DNA from: Lachnospiraceae bacterium
GTDB taxonomy: Bacteria; Bacillota; Clostridia; Lachnospirales; Lachnospiraceae
DNA: 64,000 bases
Direction of reading: 5' to 3'
Assembly (NCBI GenBank): GCA_016286035.1
Contig: JAEERY010000070.1
Span: forward strand, 1 to 64,000
The position numbers and the translations under genes are program-made. Shown in pieces: positions 1-8,126 of this stretch. The notes beneath the pieces were generated by a model. The model saw only the letters and a program-made list of their open reading frames with translations. It was not told where the DNA came from and did no database searches. Numbering within the stretch: the stretch's first letter is position 1; every line of letters starts with the position of its first letter.

Positions 1-12
1 ATTTCTAAACTC

Positions 13-34
13 ATGGTCAAACCAGACCATTTTT
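13..34 (+). terminator. Short hairpin plus T-run, possible terminator of a gene left of the window
   Basis: ATGGTC (13-18) pairs with GACCAT (25-30) across a 6-nt loop and is followed by TTTT. The stem is only 6 bp, so it would be a weak intrinsic terminator for a plus-strand gene ending before position 1. Confidence 0.4.
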
Positions 35-87
35 ATTAGAATTTTCAGGGTTGCATTGCTGTTTATTTGTCAAAGTTCATATATGTT

Positions 88-115
88 TTGTCTGTTGACG
101 CAACTCTGATATAAT
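88..115 (+). promoter_or_regulatory. Putative sigma-A promoter P1 for the XRE regulator
   Basis: TTGTCT at 88-93 and a perfect TATAAT at 110-115 are separated by 16 bp. A start near 122 would leave a leader of about 215 nt before the gene at 340. A second -10 (TATAAT at 175-180 with an extended TG at 172-173) lies downstream. Confidence 0.5.
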
Positions 116-171
116 ATCATGTGCGTTTTCTCTAGTCAAGAGGTTTTATTTTAATTTGCCCCCAATTTTTA

Positions 172-180
172 TGATATAAT
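172..180 (+). promoter_or_regulatory. Extended -10 element, putative promoter P2
   Basis: TGA followed by TATAAT (172-180) forms an extended -10. No good -35 is visible at the usual distance. It would give a leader of about 150 nt for the XRE gene. Confidence 0.4.
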
Positions 181-201
181 GCATTTATAGGCTGTTTTGG
201 G

Positions 202-253
202 GGATTGCAACCACCGGTTGACACATTGAAAAGCCTACTTTATGGATTGCAAC
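202..253 (+). promoter_or_regulatory. Promoter P3 (TTGACA...TATGGA) flanked by direct repeats
   Basis: TTGACA at 218-223 is followed after 17 bp by TATGGA (241-246). The 10-mer GGATTGCAAC occurs at 202-211 and again at 244-253, exactly 42 bp (about four helical turns) apart and bracketing this promoter. The repeats look like a paired operator, perhaps for the regulator itself. That role is inference. Confidence 0.4.
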
Positions 254-339
254 TTTCGAAAATGCTATTGTCAGATTGTTCGAACAGACAGTATCAAATA
301 TGTTTGAAGCTGACAAAAAGCTTCAGAAAGGGGAATCAG

Positions 340-1329
340 ATGATTTTAGCTGACAAGATTATAAATGAAAGAAAAAAGAATGGTTGGTCTCAGGAAGAGC
401 TGGCGGATATGCTTAATGTATCAAGACAGTCTGTATCAAAGTGGGAAGGCGCTCAAAGCATACCTGATCTTCAAAAGATACTTAAGATGGCTGAGATATT
501 CAGTGTGAGTACGGATTACCTTTTAAAGGATGAAATGGAACCAGAAAATCCTGTCACTGTATATAATGAAGAAAAGGAATCGGCAACGCCTCTTAAGAGG
601 TTATCGCTTGAGGAGGCTTCCGAATATATCGCGCTTAGAAAAAAATACATGCCAATGATAGCTCTCGGTTGCTTCTTATGTATTACATGTCCCGTTGTTT
701 TGATCTTTCTTGCGGGATTATCCGAGTGTACAGAGCTTTTAACTCAAACAGCCGCCGTCGCCATCGGTCTTTTGTGGCTTTTCATACAACTTTCATTTGC
801 ATTGTATATATTTCTTACAAACAGCGGAAAGATGAATAAATACAGTTTTCTTGAGGAGGAAATTTTTGAGACAGAATATGGTGTTGACGGTATGTGCAAG
901 GAAAGACTGTCTGATTATGAATCAACCTACACACGTATGTTGACAACGGGGGTTCTTCTTTGCATCCTAAGCGTTGTACCTCTTGTCATATGTTCCGTTT
1001 TGGAATTCTCATCTTTTGTGATCATATGTATGGTATGTCTTCTCCTTGTATGTGTCGGAATAGCAGTATTTCTATTTACCGCTTTTTGTTCGATAAACAC
1101 TTCATACCATATAATACTTCAAGATGGTGATTTCGCTCCCCAGATGAAAAAGAAGAACAATAAACTTGCTTCTTTAGACAAGATCTACTGGCTGTTGATC
1201 ACATTTATCTATCTCGCATACAGTTTCATAACTCAAAGATGGGATGTAAGCTGGATCATATGGGCCGTATCAGGTGTACTGTTTGCTGTAGTCCGTGCCA
1301 TTGCAAGCGCAATAATAAAAGCAGATTAA
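340..1329 (+). CDS. XRE-family transcriptional regulator with membrane-spanning C-terminal region
   Basis: The N-terminal ~65 residues are a Cro/C1-type helix-turn-helix: a DKIINERKK start, then WSQEELADMLNVSRQSVSKW as the recognition segment. A linker and about six to eight hydrophobic segments fill the remaining 260 residues. Such proteins sense something at the membrane or bind a partner there while the HTH contacts DNA; no ligand can be named. An in-frame TTG at 205 would add 45 residues unlike the family, whereas ATG 340 has GAAAGGGG upstream and begins right at the HTH, so 340 is chosen (329 aa). It is the only plus-strand gene before 16.5 kb, with three stacked promoter candidates and a downstream terminator, so it is a single-gene unit. 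Confidence 0.8.
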   Translation: MILADKIINERKKNGWSQEELADMLNVSRQSVSKWEGAQSIPDLQKILKMAEIFSVSTDYLLKDEMEPENPVTVYNEEKESATPLKRLSLEEASEYIALRKKYMPMIALGCFLCITCPVVLIFLAGLSECTELLTQTAAVAIGLLWLFIQLSFALYIFLTNSGKMNKYSFLEEEIFETEYGVDGMCKERLSDYESTYTRMLTTGVLLCILSVVPLVICSVLEFSSFVIICMVCLLLVCVGIAVFLFTAFCSINTSYHIILQDGDFAPQMKKKNNKLASLDKIYWLLITFIYLAYSFITQRWDVSWIIWAVSGVLFAVVRAIASAIIKAD

Positions 1330-1341
1330 TATCATAAATAC

Positions 1342-1371
1342 AAAGAGGTGGTTTTATTTCCACCTCTTTTT
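1342..1371 (+). terminator. Intrinsic terminator of the XRE gene
   Basis: AAAGAGGTGG (1342-1351) pairs perfectly with CCACCTCTTT (1360-1369) around an 8-nt loop and runs into TTTTT. It sits between convergent genes and may also slow minus-strand transcription leaving ygjV. Confidence 0.85.
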
Positions 1372-1379
1372 CGTACAAA

Positions 1380-1631
1380 TCATTCCACCGCTTCATCTAC
1401 GGCTTCCGTTATCGTGTTTTGCGCATTCTTAAGCTTATATAACTTATATATCTGAATTCCTATAAGTATCCCGTTTAAAAGTATCGTACTGAATGAATGG
1501 ATCAAAACTCCGTATATAACGAACAGGACAGCTCCGACAAGATCAAACACTCTTATCTTAAATTCACCGTTTCTGGTAAAAGCAAGTACTATAAAGGATG
1601 TTGCTATGATACCTATAACTTCATAATTCAT
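1380..1631 (-). CDS. YgjV-like small membrane protein
   Basis: An 83-residue protein with three hydrophobic segments (about residues 4-20, 27-45 and 48-65) and a short charged tail rich in Glu. Length and pattern (a GxxATSFIVLAF opening helix, then a second helix starting DLVGAVLFVIYG) resemble the YgjV family of small inner-membrane proteins, whose function is unknown. It starts one base after the stop of the cvpA-like gene upstream and is the last gene of the long minus-strand run that begins at pfk. The assignment rests on general pattern only. Confidence 0.6.
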   Translation of the reverse strand: MNYEVIGIIATSFIVLAFTRNGEFKIRVFDLVGAVLFVIYGVLIHSFSTILLNGILIGIQIYKLYKLKNAQNTITEAVDEAVE

Positions 1632-1632
1632 A

Positions 1633-2145
1633 TTAAATGTTCTCCGATACGTTATTTACTATCTGATCCTTCCAATTCAAAACAAGTTCAATAACGTCAA
1701 GTTTCTTTAGAATTGTCAGCAATTCGCTTTCCGTCACTTCCTTGCAGATCGTATTTCCGATATTTCCAAGATATCCAAGCTCGGATGCTGCAACAACCGC
1801 ATGAAATATGATCACAGCCACAAGCAGTCCGAGAACCGCTCCCAAAAGCTTATCGACTACTCCTATGACAGGCAGCTCGGCTACAAGTTTGACGGATTTG
1901 ATCACCACTTTAAGAATACTGTAGACTATCCCTAAAATAATCAGGATTATCGCAGACAATATGGCATTTTTGGTCTCCCCTTTCGAATATGCCGAGAAAA
2001 TCCTAATAAAGACTCCGAGCATGATTATAGAAACCGCCAATGCAACAAATCCCGCAAGGCTGTCAGCCAACCCTTTACTTCCCCCAATATACAATCCCAG
2101 CAACAGGACCAATGCCGTTACGACAAGTGTGATGCTAATATTCAT
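1633..2145 (-). CDS. CvpA family membrane protein
   Basis: 170 residues with four hydrophobic helices. The conserved CvpA segment is visible around residues 88-115 (LPVIGVVDKLLGAVLGLL), where a Pro-Ile-Gly precedes the third helix. CvpA was named for colicin V production in E. coli, and family members are linked to cell-surface and envelope stress functions; the molecular role is not settled. The start codon overlaps the stop of the DUF5711 gene upstream by 4 bp (2142-2145), which implies translational coupling. Confidence 0.8.
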   Translation of the reverse strand: MNISITLVVTALVLLLGLYIGGSKGLADSLAGFVALAVSIIMLGVFIRIFSAYSKGETKNAILSAIILIILGIVYSILKVVIKSVKLVAELPVIGVVDKLLGAVLGLLVAVIIFHAVVAASELGYLGNIGNTICKEVTESELLTILKKLDVIELVLNWKDQIVNNVSENI

Positions 2146-3332
2146 TCAAATCTAACCGTGTCTATAGACATTTCCTTTACAAATAAATATTTCTTTGCCG
2201 AATCCGTGGTCGCTATGAAAAGAACGGGATCTTCAAAAAGATCGTTGTATTTCTCGTTTCCGTCGGTATCAACTATTATACATTGTCCTTCATTATATAT
2301 AAGGACCTGTCCGTTACTTACAAGAATATCTTTAAAATCCATGTTGTAACGGTATGATCCGGTCTTTCTTCCTTTTGTGTCATATATGTCTATCCTGTAT
2401 TTGTCTTCACCCGAAGAATCGTATCCGACAAGACATACATTGTTTTTTCCGTAGTAGACTCCAAGAATACTGTCGCTTAAAAGTATGTCTGCCGTACTCT
2501 TCGGGATCTTTGAACCCTCATAAAACATGAGCCTGTTATCAGCCAGAGCCATAAGTGTATCGGCATTCATGAAATCCACCGTAGGAACTACAGCATCGGG
2601 ATATTCATAGCTGCTCACTATCCTGTCTGTCACATTCTCGCCCACTCCGCCGAAATTGTAAAACGTGACGCCGCTTTTCATGACCTCGCTGTCAACATGA
2701 AGATAGCTGACTGCCATTACTTCACCGGATATCGCAACACATAACGGATAACCCGTCTTTGACATGGTAGCCTTGATCTCGACGATCTTTTCACCTTTGA
2801 CGTTGTAAACATTTACCCATGAATTGGTCGAGTCCTCGAGAATAGCCGCAATAAGACCTTCTTTGGACACACTGAAATCCCTGATCGGCAATGTTGTATC
2901 TATCTCGCTTACCGTTCCCGCACTGTCAACAACATATATCTTATGTCCGTCATAATCACCGACTCCGACATACTCTGAGCTTCTCTTTAACATGGGATTT
3001 TGCATCTCATAGGTCATATTCCAGATCATGCTCCCCTTTTCATTTATGCAGCTGACACCATCCTTGCTGTAAACGATTATGCTTCCGTAATTGTTTACGT
3101 AAGAATTGGTCTCTATGCTGACACGGTCGACAGAGTTGGTCACAGTGATCTTTGTGTATAGCCTGTTCTTGTAATATACAAGCAAAAAAGTCACTATCAA
3201 AACAATGACCGAAACGCAAACCAGCACCACCACAAAGTTTCTTAATTTGTGGAGGTGCAGCTTCTGCGAAAAATTCATATTTTCCTGATCTGAGTCCTCT
3301 CCTTTGGAGGGAAATCTGCTGATCGTTGCCAT
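2142..3332 (-). CDS. DUF5711-like protein: single-pass membrane anchor with extracytoplasmic beta-propeller-like domain
   Basis: 396 residues. A cytoplasmic N-terminus of ~32 residues is followed by one transmembrane helix (about 33-53), and the rest is a soluble domain of repeated beta-strand units with WNMTY, VVDSAGTVSEID and IYDTKGRKTGSY-like blades, as in WD40/TolB-like propellers. No catalytic motif is visible. This layout is typical of DUF5711 proteins of Lachnospiraceae, whose function is unknown. It lies between galM and cvpA and overlaps cvpA by 4 bp, so the two products are probably made together and may act together in the envelope (inference). Confidence 0.7.
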   Translation of the reverse strand: MATISRFPSKGEDSDQENMNFSQKLHLHKLRNFVVVLVCVSVIVLIVTFLLVYYKNRLYTKITVTNSVDRVSIETNSYVNNYGSIIVYSKDGVSCINEKGSMIWNMTYEMQNPMLKRSSEYVGVGDYDGHKIYVVDSAGTVSEIDTTLPIRDFSVSKEGLIAAILEDSTNSWVNVYNVKGEKIVEIKATMSKTGYPLCVAISGEVMAVSYLHVDSEVMKSGVTFYNFGGVGENVTDRIVSSYEYPDAVVPTVDFMNADTLMALADNRLMFYEGSKIPKSTADILLSDSILGVYYGKNNVCLVGYDSSGEDKYRIDIYDTKGRKTGSYRYNMDFKDILVSNGQVLIYNEGQCIIVDTDGNEKYNDLFEDPVLFIATTDSAKKYLFVKEMSIDTVRFE

Positions 3333-3344
3333 ATAAAGCGCCTT

Positions 3345-4382
3345 TTAGAAAACAAATTTATAAATCGTTGTAGTCTTGCAGTCGTGTCCCGGACCAAATA
3401 CAGCCTGAGGGAATTCAGGATGATTTATATGATCCGGATAGTACTGTGTTTCAAGACACAGACCGTAATTCTTCTGATAAACCTTACCGTCTTTGCCTTT
3501 AGTATCATTTACATAGTTACCTGAATAGAACTGGATACCCGGAAGATCGCTGTAAACTTCCATAACAAGTCCGCTCTCGGGTTCTTTTACCTCCGCTACT
3601 TTTTGGATACCGCCTGTCCATTTATCTATGCAGTAATTATGATCGTATCCGTTAACAAGTGCCATTATAGGATTTGTGATATCATTATCCTTCCTTATGG
3701 GTTTCATGATTGTGAAGTCAAGAGGTGTTCCTGCCACATCGGCGATCTCGCCTGTCGGGATGCCACCGTCATCGGGCATTGTAAATGTCTTTGCTTTAAG
3801 CCATAGCTCATGATCAAGAATATCCCCTTTGCCATGACCTTTAAGATTGAAATATGTGTGGTTGGTCATGTTGATTATCGTATTCTTATCACTTGTTCCC
3901 GTATAATCTATTTTTATCTCATTTGATTCGGTAAGAGTATATGTGACAGTAAGCACACGTTTTCCGGGAAGTCCGAATTCTCCGTCAGCAAGCTTTGCTT
4001 CAAATGTCACACTGTTGCCTTCCGCTTTTGCCTTCCAGAGTCTCTTGTTCATGCCTGTCTCAAACGCGGTATGAAGGTTGTTTTTACCGTCGTTTACTTC
4101 CATCTTGTACTCAACGCCATCTATGGTAAGAGTGGCATTTCCGATACGGTTTGCATTGGGAGCGATCGTAGAGCCAAGATATGTATCATTTATGCTGTAC
4201 ACTTCCATGTCAGGACATGTGAGAGCAACATCGATCTTTGTTCCGTCTTTCATGGGAACATATATCCTGTGGAGGATCGCACCGAAATCCAACAGGTGGA
4301 TAGCCATTCCGTTACTGTTTTCAATGATGTACTCTGTTACATCTTTTCCGTCTTTTGTAGTGCCAAATAATCTTGTATTCAT
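3345..4382 (-). CDS. galM: Aldose 1-epimerase (galactose mutarotase)
   Basis: 345 residues, the usual GalM length. It interconverts alpha and beta anomers of galactose and glucose in the cytoplasm before phosphorylation. The catalytic histidine motif NHTYFNL is near residue 170 and the catalytic glutamate lies in CLETQYYPDH near residue 310. An N-terminal segment with IAPNANRIGNA supplies the conserved Asn-Arg of the sugar site. The gene follows recR closely and belongs to the pfk-to-ygjV run, but no other Leloir-pathway genes are nearby. Confidence 0.92.
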   Translation of the reverse strand: MNTRLFGTTKDGKDVTEYIIENSNGMAIHLLDFGAILHRIYVPMKDGTKIDVALTCPDMEVYSINDTYLGSTIAPNANRIGNATLTIDGVEYKMEVNDGKNNLHTAFETGMNKRLWKAKAEGNSVTFEAKLADGEFGLPGKRVLTVTYTLTESNEIKIDYTGTSDKNTIINMTNHTYFNLKGHGKGDILDHELWLKAKTFTMPDDGGIPTGEIADVAGTPLDFTIMKPIRKDNDITNPIMALVNGYDHNYCIDKWTGGIQKVAEVKEPESGLVMEVYSDLPGIQFYSGNYVNDTKGKDGKVYQKNYGLCLETQYYPDHINHPEFPQAVFGPGHDCKTTTIYKFVF

Positions 4383-4400
4383 GTTCTCCTCCTTAGATTT

Positions 4401-5000
4401 TCAGACTTCAGTTCTTCCTTCCAGTGCACGAAGAAGTGTCACTTCATCTATGCATTCAAGATCTCCGCCTACGGGTACTCCGCTGGCTATCCTGGTAACC
4501 CTGACCCCTGAAGGCTTTATTAACTTGCTTATATACATTGCAGTTGTCTCCCCTTCAAGGCTTGAGTTGGTCGCGATTATGACTTCTTTTATGTCATCGC
4601 CTTTTAATCTTTCTATCAGTTCTTTGAGTTTTATGTCTCCGGGTCCCACTCCTATCATAGGTGATATAGCACCATGAAGCACATGATAAACGCCTGTATA
4701 CTTGCCTGTCTTTTCGTATGCCGCCAGATCTCTTACGTTTTCAACCACCATGATCGTACCATGGTCTCTGTTCTCATTTGCGCATACCGGACAGATGTCG
4801 CTGTCAGTCAGTGTATAACATTCTTTGCAGTATCTGACAGTCTTCTTGGCTTCGACTATAGTGTTAGCCAGGCGTTCAACTCTTGCCTCGGGCATATTTA
4901 TCAGATGAAACGCCAGCCTTCCGGCTGATTTTTCTCCTATTCCCGGCAGTGTACTCAATTCGCTGATCAACTTATTGATCGGTCCGCTGTACAGATCCAT
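4401..5000 (-). CDS. recR: Recombination mediator protein RecR
   Basis: 199 residues, standard for RecR. It works with RecO (and RecF) to load RecA on gapped DNA. Visible parts are the helix-hairpin-helix (LPGIGEKSAGRLAFHL, ~17-32), the four-cysteine zinc finger (CKECYTLTDSDICPVC, ~58-73) and a Toprim domain starting TIMVVENVRDLAAYE. The ATG overlaps the ybaB stop by one base (TGATG), the classic dnaX-ybaB-recR arrangement. Confidence 0.97.
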   Translation of the reverse strand: MDLYSGPINKLISELSTLPGIGEKSAGRLAFHLINMPEARVERLANTIVEAKKTVRYCKECYTLTDSDICPVCANENRDHGTIMVVENVRDLAAYEKTGKYTGVYHVLHGAISPMIGVGPGDIKLKELIERLKGDDIKEVIIATNSSLEGETTAMYISKLIKPSGVRVTRIASGVPVGGDLECIDEVTLLRALEGRTEV

Positions 5001-5356
5001 CAGAATCCGAATCCTCCCAATCCACCAAGTCCACCGGTCATCTTACTCATAGCTGCTTCGCTGGCTTCATCAACCTGAGCGAATGCTTCATTGATCGCAG
5101 CGATTATGCTCTCCTGAAGAGTTTCCACATCATCGGGATCAACTATATCCTTGTCAAGGGTAAGGCTTTTTATAACCTTTTTACCGCTGACAACAACTTC
5201 TACGGCTCCGCCGCCGGCTTTAGCAGTAAACTCGCTCTCGTCAAGGTTCTTCTGGTTTTCCTCCATCTGACGCTGCATACGCTGTGCCTGTTTCATCAGG
5301 TTATTCATGTTTCCGGGCATTCCCATTCCACCCGGATATCCGCCTCTTTTTGCCAT
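5000..5356 (-). CDS. YbaB/EbfC family nucleoid-associated protein
   Basis: 118 residues with the family core: a Met/Gln-rich helix (NLMKQAQRMQRQMEENQ), strands containing GGGAVEVVVSGKKVI and a C-terminal helix SIIAAINEAFAQVDEASEAAM. It forms a dimer that binds DNA and is almost always encoded between dnaX and recR, as here. Gly- and Met-rich ends (GGYPGGMGMPG; GGLGGLGGFGF) are common in Firmicutes members. It starts six bases after the dnaX stop and shares one base with recR. Confidence 0.95.
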   Translation of the reverse strand: MAKRGGYPGGMGMPGNMNNLMKQAQRMQRQMEENQKNLDESEFTAKAGGGAVEVVVSGKKVIKSLTLDKDIVDPDDVETLQESIIAAINEAFAQVDEASEAAMSKMTGGLGGLGGFGF

Positions 5357-5362
5357 TATGTT

Positions 5363-6928
5363 TTAGTCCTCCTCAACTATCATCGTATTTATTCCCGCCA
5401 TTTTGAGTATATCAGGATATACGGAATCTATCTCATCGCGGTTACCCGCTTTTTGGATCTCTATATCTATTTCTTTTTCTATAACAGAACCTATCACCGA
5501 TCTTATATTGTCTTTGACATCGTCATCCAGCAATCTGTCACACGCAGGTTCATCGGCAGGGATAAGTATGAGCAGTTTATTATCCGCCGAAAGTGATACG
5601 GAAACTTTGTTCATCAGATGTCTGTCTAAGCCTTCGAAGTTTCCTATTATCTGCTTCCACCTGTTAACGACATTCTGTATATCCCCAGGCAGGGCCTGCG
5701 GCATCTTTGCCTTAACAGCTGTTTCTGTCTGTCTTGTCTGAACATCCAGCTGGGAGACGGGCGCATACGTAACTCCCTTCTCAACCTGTTCTTCAAGATT
5801 TCTGATCCTGTCTATGACCGTATCATCATTTGCTTCCATCTGCGGTCTGCAAAGTTTTATCAATGCTATCTCCGTGAGTATCCTCTTTTGTGAAGCATAT
5901 CTGATACTGTTTGACAACTCGGAGAATATCCTGATAAACCGTATGATCCTGTCAGCATCACACATTTCAGCTTCTTCCATAAGTCTGTTTCTGCTGTCTG
6001 TAGAAACATCCAATACTTCTTCGGCATTGTCCGATGTCTTAACTATGAGAAGATTTCTTAAATACCATGTGAAATCAGTGATGAACTGTGTGAGTTCTCT
6101 TCCCTGTATTACAATTTCTTCAAGAGTCTTTATACAGCCTGTGACATCTCTGTTAAGCACAAATCTTAACAGCCTGCTGAACACCTCTGTGTCCACGGCT
6201 CCAAGCACATCCAGAGCATTGTCATAGGTAAGTGTCTTTCCGTAATGGAACGCTATGCACTGATCGAGAAGCGACAGAGCATCCCTCATGGATCCGTCCG
6301 CAGTTCTTGCAATGTATCTTAGTGCCTTAGGTTCAACATCAACTCCCTCTTTGGATGTGATCTCTTCAAGTCTGTCAGCTATCGTATCTATAGATATCCT
6401 TTTAAAGTCATATCTCTGACATCTTGAAAGGATGGTTATGGGTATCTTATGAACCTCAGTTGTGGCCAGTATAAATATACAATAGGTCGGCGGCTCCTCC
6501 AAAGTCTTTAGCAATGCATTGAACGCATTGGTCGAGAGCATATGGACCTCATCTATGATATATACCCTGTACTTTCCCTCTGAAGGCGAATAGGATACCG
6601 CTTCGATAATGTTCCTGACATCCTCGACGCCATTGTTAGATGCAGCATCCATCTCAACAACATCCATGCTGGCTCCCGCCGCTATCCTCTTGCAGGAAGC
6701 ACACTCTCCGCAGGGACTTCCGTCTTTGGGGTTCTCACAGTTTACGGTCTTTGCAAACAGTTTCGCAATAGAAGTCTTACCGGTTCCCCTGGTCCCGCAA
6801 AACAGGTATGCATGTCCGATACGCCCCGATACAACCTGGTTTTTAAGGGTTGTCACTATATGATCCTGGCCTTTGACCTCATCAAATGTGCCAGGTCTGA
6901 ATTTTCTGTATAAAGCTACATATGACAT
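5363..6928 (-). CDS. dnaX: DNA polymerase III gamma/tau subunit
   Basis: 521 residues. The AAA+ clamp-loader core shows the start MSYVALYRKFRPGTFDEVKGQ, Walker A GTRGTGKTS (~46-54), a four-Cys zinc module (CENPKDGSPCGECASC), Walker B VYIIDEVHML and sensor 1 ATTEVHKIP. Domain III follows, then a ~130-residue tail ending in a tau-like region. It holds the replisome together and drives clamp loading. Compared with E. coli tau it is shorter, which is usual in Firmicutes. It lies 25 bp downstream of pfk and is probably cotranscribed with ybaB-recR. Confidence 0.97.
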   Translation of the reverse strand: MSYVALYRKFRPGTFDEVKGQDHIVTTLKNQVVSGRIGHAYLFCGTRGTGKTSIAKLFAKTVNCENPKDGSPCGECASCKRIAAGASMDVVEMDAASNNGVEDVRNIIEAVSYSPSEGKYRVYIIDEVHMLSTNAFNALLKTLEEPPTYCIFILATTEVHKIPITILSRCQRYDFKRISIDTIADRLEEITSKEGVDVEPKALRYIARTADGSMRDALSLLDQCIAFHYGKTLTYDNALDVLGAVDTEVFSRLLRFVLNRDVTGCIKTLEEIVIQGRELTQFITDFTWYLRNLLIVKTSDNAEEVLDVSTDSRNRLMEEAEMCDADRIIRFIRIFSELSNSIRYASQKRILTEIALIKLCRPQMEANDDTVIDRIRNLEEQVEKGVTYAPVSQLDVQTRQTETAVKAKMPQALPGDIQNVVNRWKQIIGNFEGLDRHLMNKVSVSLSADNKLLILIPADEPACDRLLDDDVKDNIRSVIGSVIEKEIDIEIQKAGNRDEIDSVYPDILKMAGINTMIVEED

Positions 6929-6953
6929 ATCAAATCTTTCTGAATAAGTATGC

Positions 6954-8027
6954 TTAATCTCCGAAGCTTATACCAAGCATCTTTGCCTCTTTGATAATAG
7001 CTGCATCCGGATCGAGCATTTTTAGTTTTCCCGCCACATCTTCAAGAGGAACCTTAACTATCTCTCTGTTTTTGTAGCCAACCATAAATCCATACTCGTC
7101 CTCAAGTATCAGCTTGCCGGCTTCAGCACCCAGTCTGCTTGCAAATACTCTGTCGTAAGGACAGGGGCTTCCTCCTCTTTGCATGTGGCCCGGTACGGTA
7201 ACTCTTACTTCCTGACCGGTCTTCTGCTGTATAAGATCTGCGACTTCATAGCTGACAGAAGGCTGCTTTCTGTTTGCAAGCTTCTTCTGATATTCTTTCT
7301 TGGAAAGCTTTGCATCTTCCTTGCTGATAGCACCTTCGGCAACGGCTATGATAGTGAATCTGTTTCCGTTTTTGAGTCTCTGCTCAACTTTTTCCGCTAT
7401 CTTGTCTATGTCAAAAGGTATCTCAGGGATAAGTATTATATCCGCTCCGCCTGCCATACCGGCATTCAGTGTGAGATAACCGACCTTATGTCCCATTACT
7501 TCTATGACAAAAACTCTTCCGTGAGAGGCTGCAGTCGTATGAATACAGTCTATAACAGAAGTCGCAAGGTCAACTGCCGACTGGAAACCGAATGTCATAT
7601 CCGTACCGTAAAGATCATTGTCGATAGTTTTTGGCAGAGTGATAACATTTAGTCCTTCCTGTCTTAAAAGATTGGCAGTCTTGTGTGTTCCGTTTCCTCC
7701 AAGGATAACGAGACAGTCAAGCTTTAGCTTGTAATAGTTCTGCTTCATGGCCTCAACCTTGTCAAGGCCGTTCTCATCGGGTTCTCTTATGGTCTTGAAC
7801 GGTACTCTGCTGCTTCCGAGAATTGTTCCGCCTATGGTAAGGATACCGGAAAAATCCCTGCCTGTAAGCATCTTGAAGTCACCGTATATCAAACCCTTAT
7901 ATCCGTTAAGAAATCCATATATCTCAACTTCCTGTCCGCTGTTGCATATAGACTTGACCACACCACGCATCGCTGCATTGAGTGCCTGACAATCACCGCC
8001 ACTTGTCAACATACCGATTCTCTTCAT
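6954..8027 (-). CDS. pfkA: 6-phosphofructokinase
   Basis: 357 residues when started at 8027, where AAAGGAG lies 6 nt upstream of ATG; an upstream start at 8054 would add nine unlikely residues. It phosphorylates fructose-6-phosphate, the committed step of glycolysis. The phosphoryl-donor loops read GGNGT (110-114) and PKTIDND (132-138). The residue equivalent to E. coli Gly104 is Gly, the marker for ATP use (PPi enzymes carry Asp), while the position of Gly124 is Lys, as in the group III/PPi-like branch. The start GGDCQALNAAMRG also fits that branch. ATP dependence is therefore predicted but not certain. It has its own promoter at 8059-8087 and heads the run that continues into dnaX. Confidence 0.92.
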   Translation of the reverse strand: MKRIGMLTSGGDCQALNAAMRGVVKSICNSGQEVEIYGFLNGYKGLIYGDFKMLTGRDFSGILTIGGTILGSSRVPFKTIREPDENGLDKVEAMKQNYYKLKLDCLVILGGNGTHKTANLLRQEGLNVITLPKTIDNDLYGTDMTFGFQSAVDLATSVIDCIHTTAASHGRVFVIEVMGHKVGYLTLNAGMAGGADIILIPEIPFDIDKIAEKVEQRLKNGNRFTIIAVAEGAISKEDAKLSKKEYQKKLANRKQPSVSYEVADLIQQKTGQEVRVTVPGHMQRGGSPCPYDRVFASRLGAEAGKLILEDEYGFMVGYKNREIVKVPLEDVAGKLKMLDPDAAIIKEAKMLGISFGD

Positions 8028-8058
8028 ACGCTTCTCCTTTCCGTACAAAACCAAAAAA

Positions 8059-8087
8059 ATTATAGCAAAAAATGCTTGTTTTCACAA
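8059..8087 (-). promoter_or_regulatory. Sigma-A promoter of pfkA and downstream genes
   Basis: Read on the minus strand: TTGTGA (8082-8087), 17-bp spacer, TATAAT (8059-8064) with an extended TGC. Start of transcription is expected near 8052, giving a leader of about 25 nt before the pfkA ATG at 8027. Confidence 0.75.
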
Positions 8088-8126
8088 TGGTAACCAAGTG
8101 TGTCTTTCCCATTTGATATTACCTTA

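Noticed and set aside
202-253. Repeated 10-mer near position 200 as the end of a CRISPR array
   Set aside because: Only two copies of 10 bp with unequal flanks, no further repeats and no cas genes nearby.
205-339. N-terminal extension of the XRE regulator from TTG 205
   Set aside because: The extra 45 residues do not match the family and cover the likely promoter; ATG 340 has a proper ribosome site.
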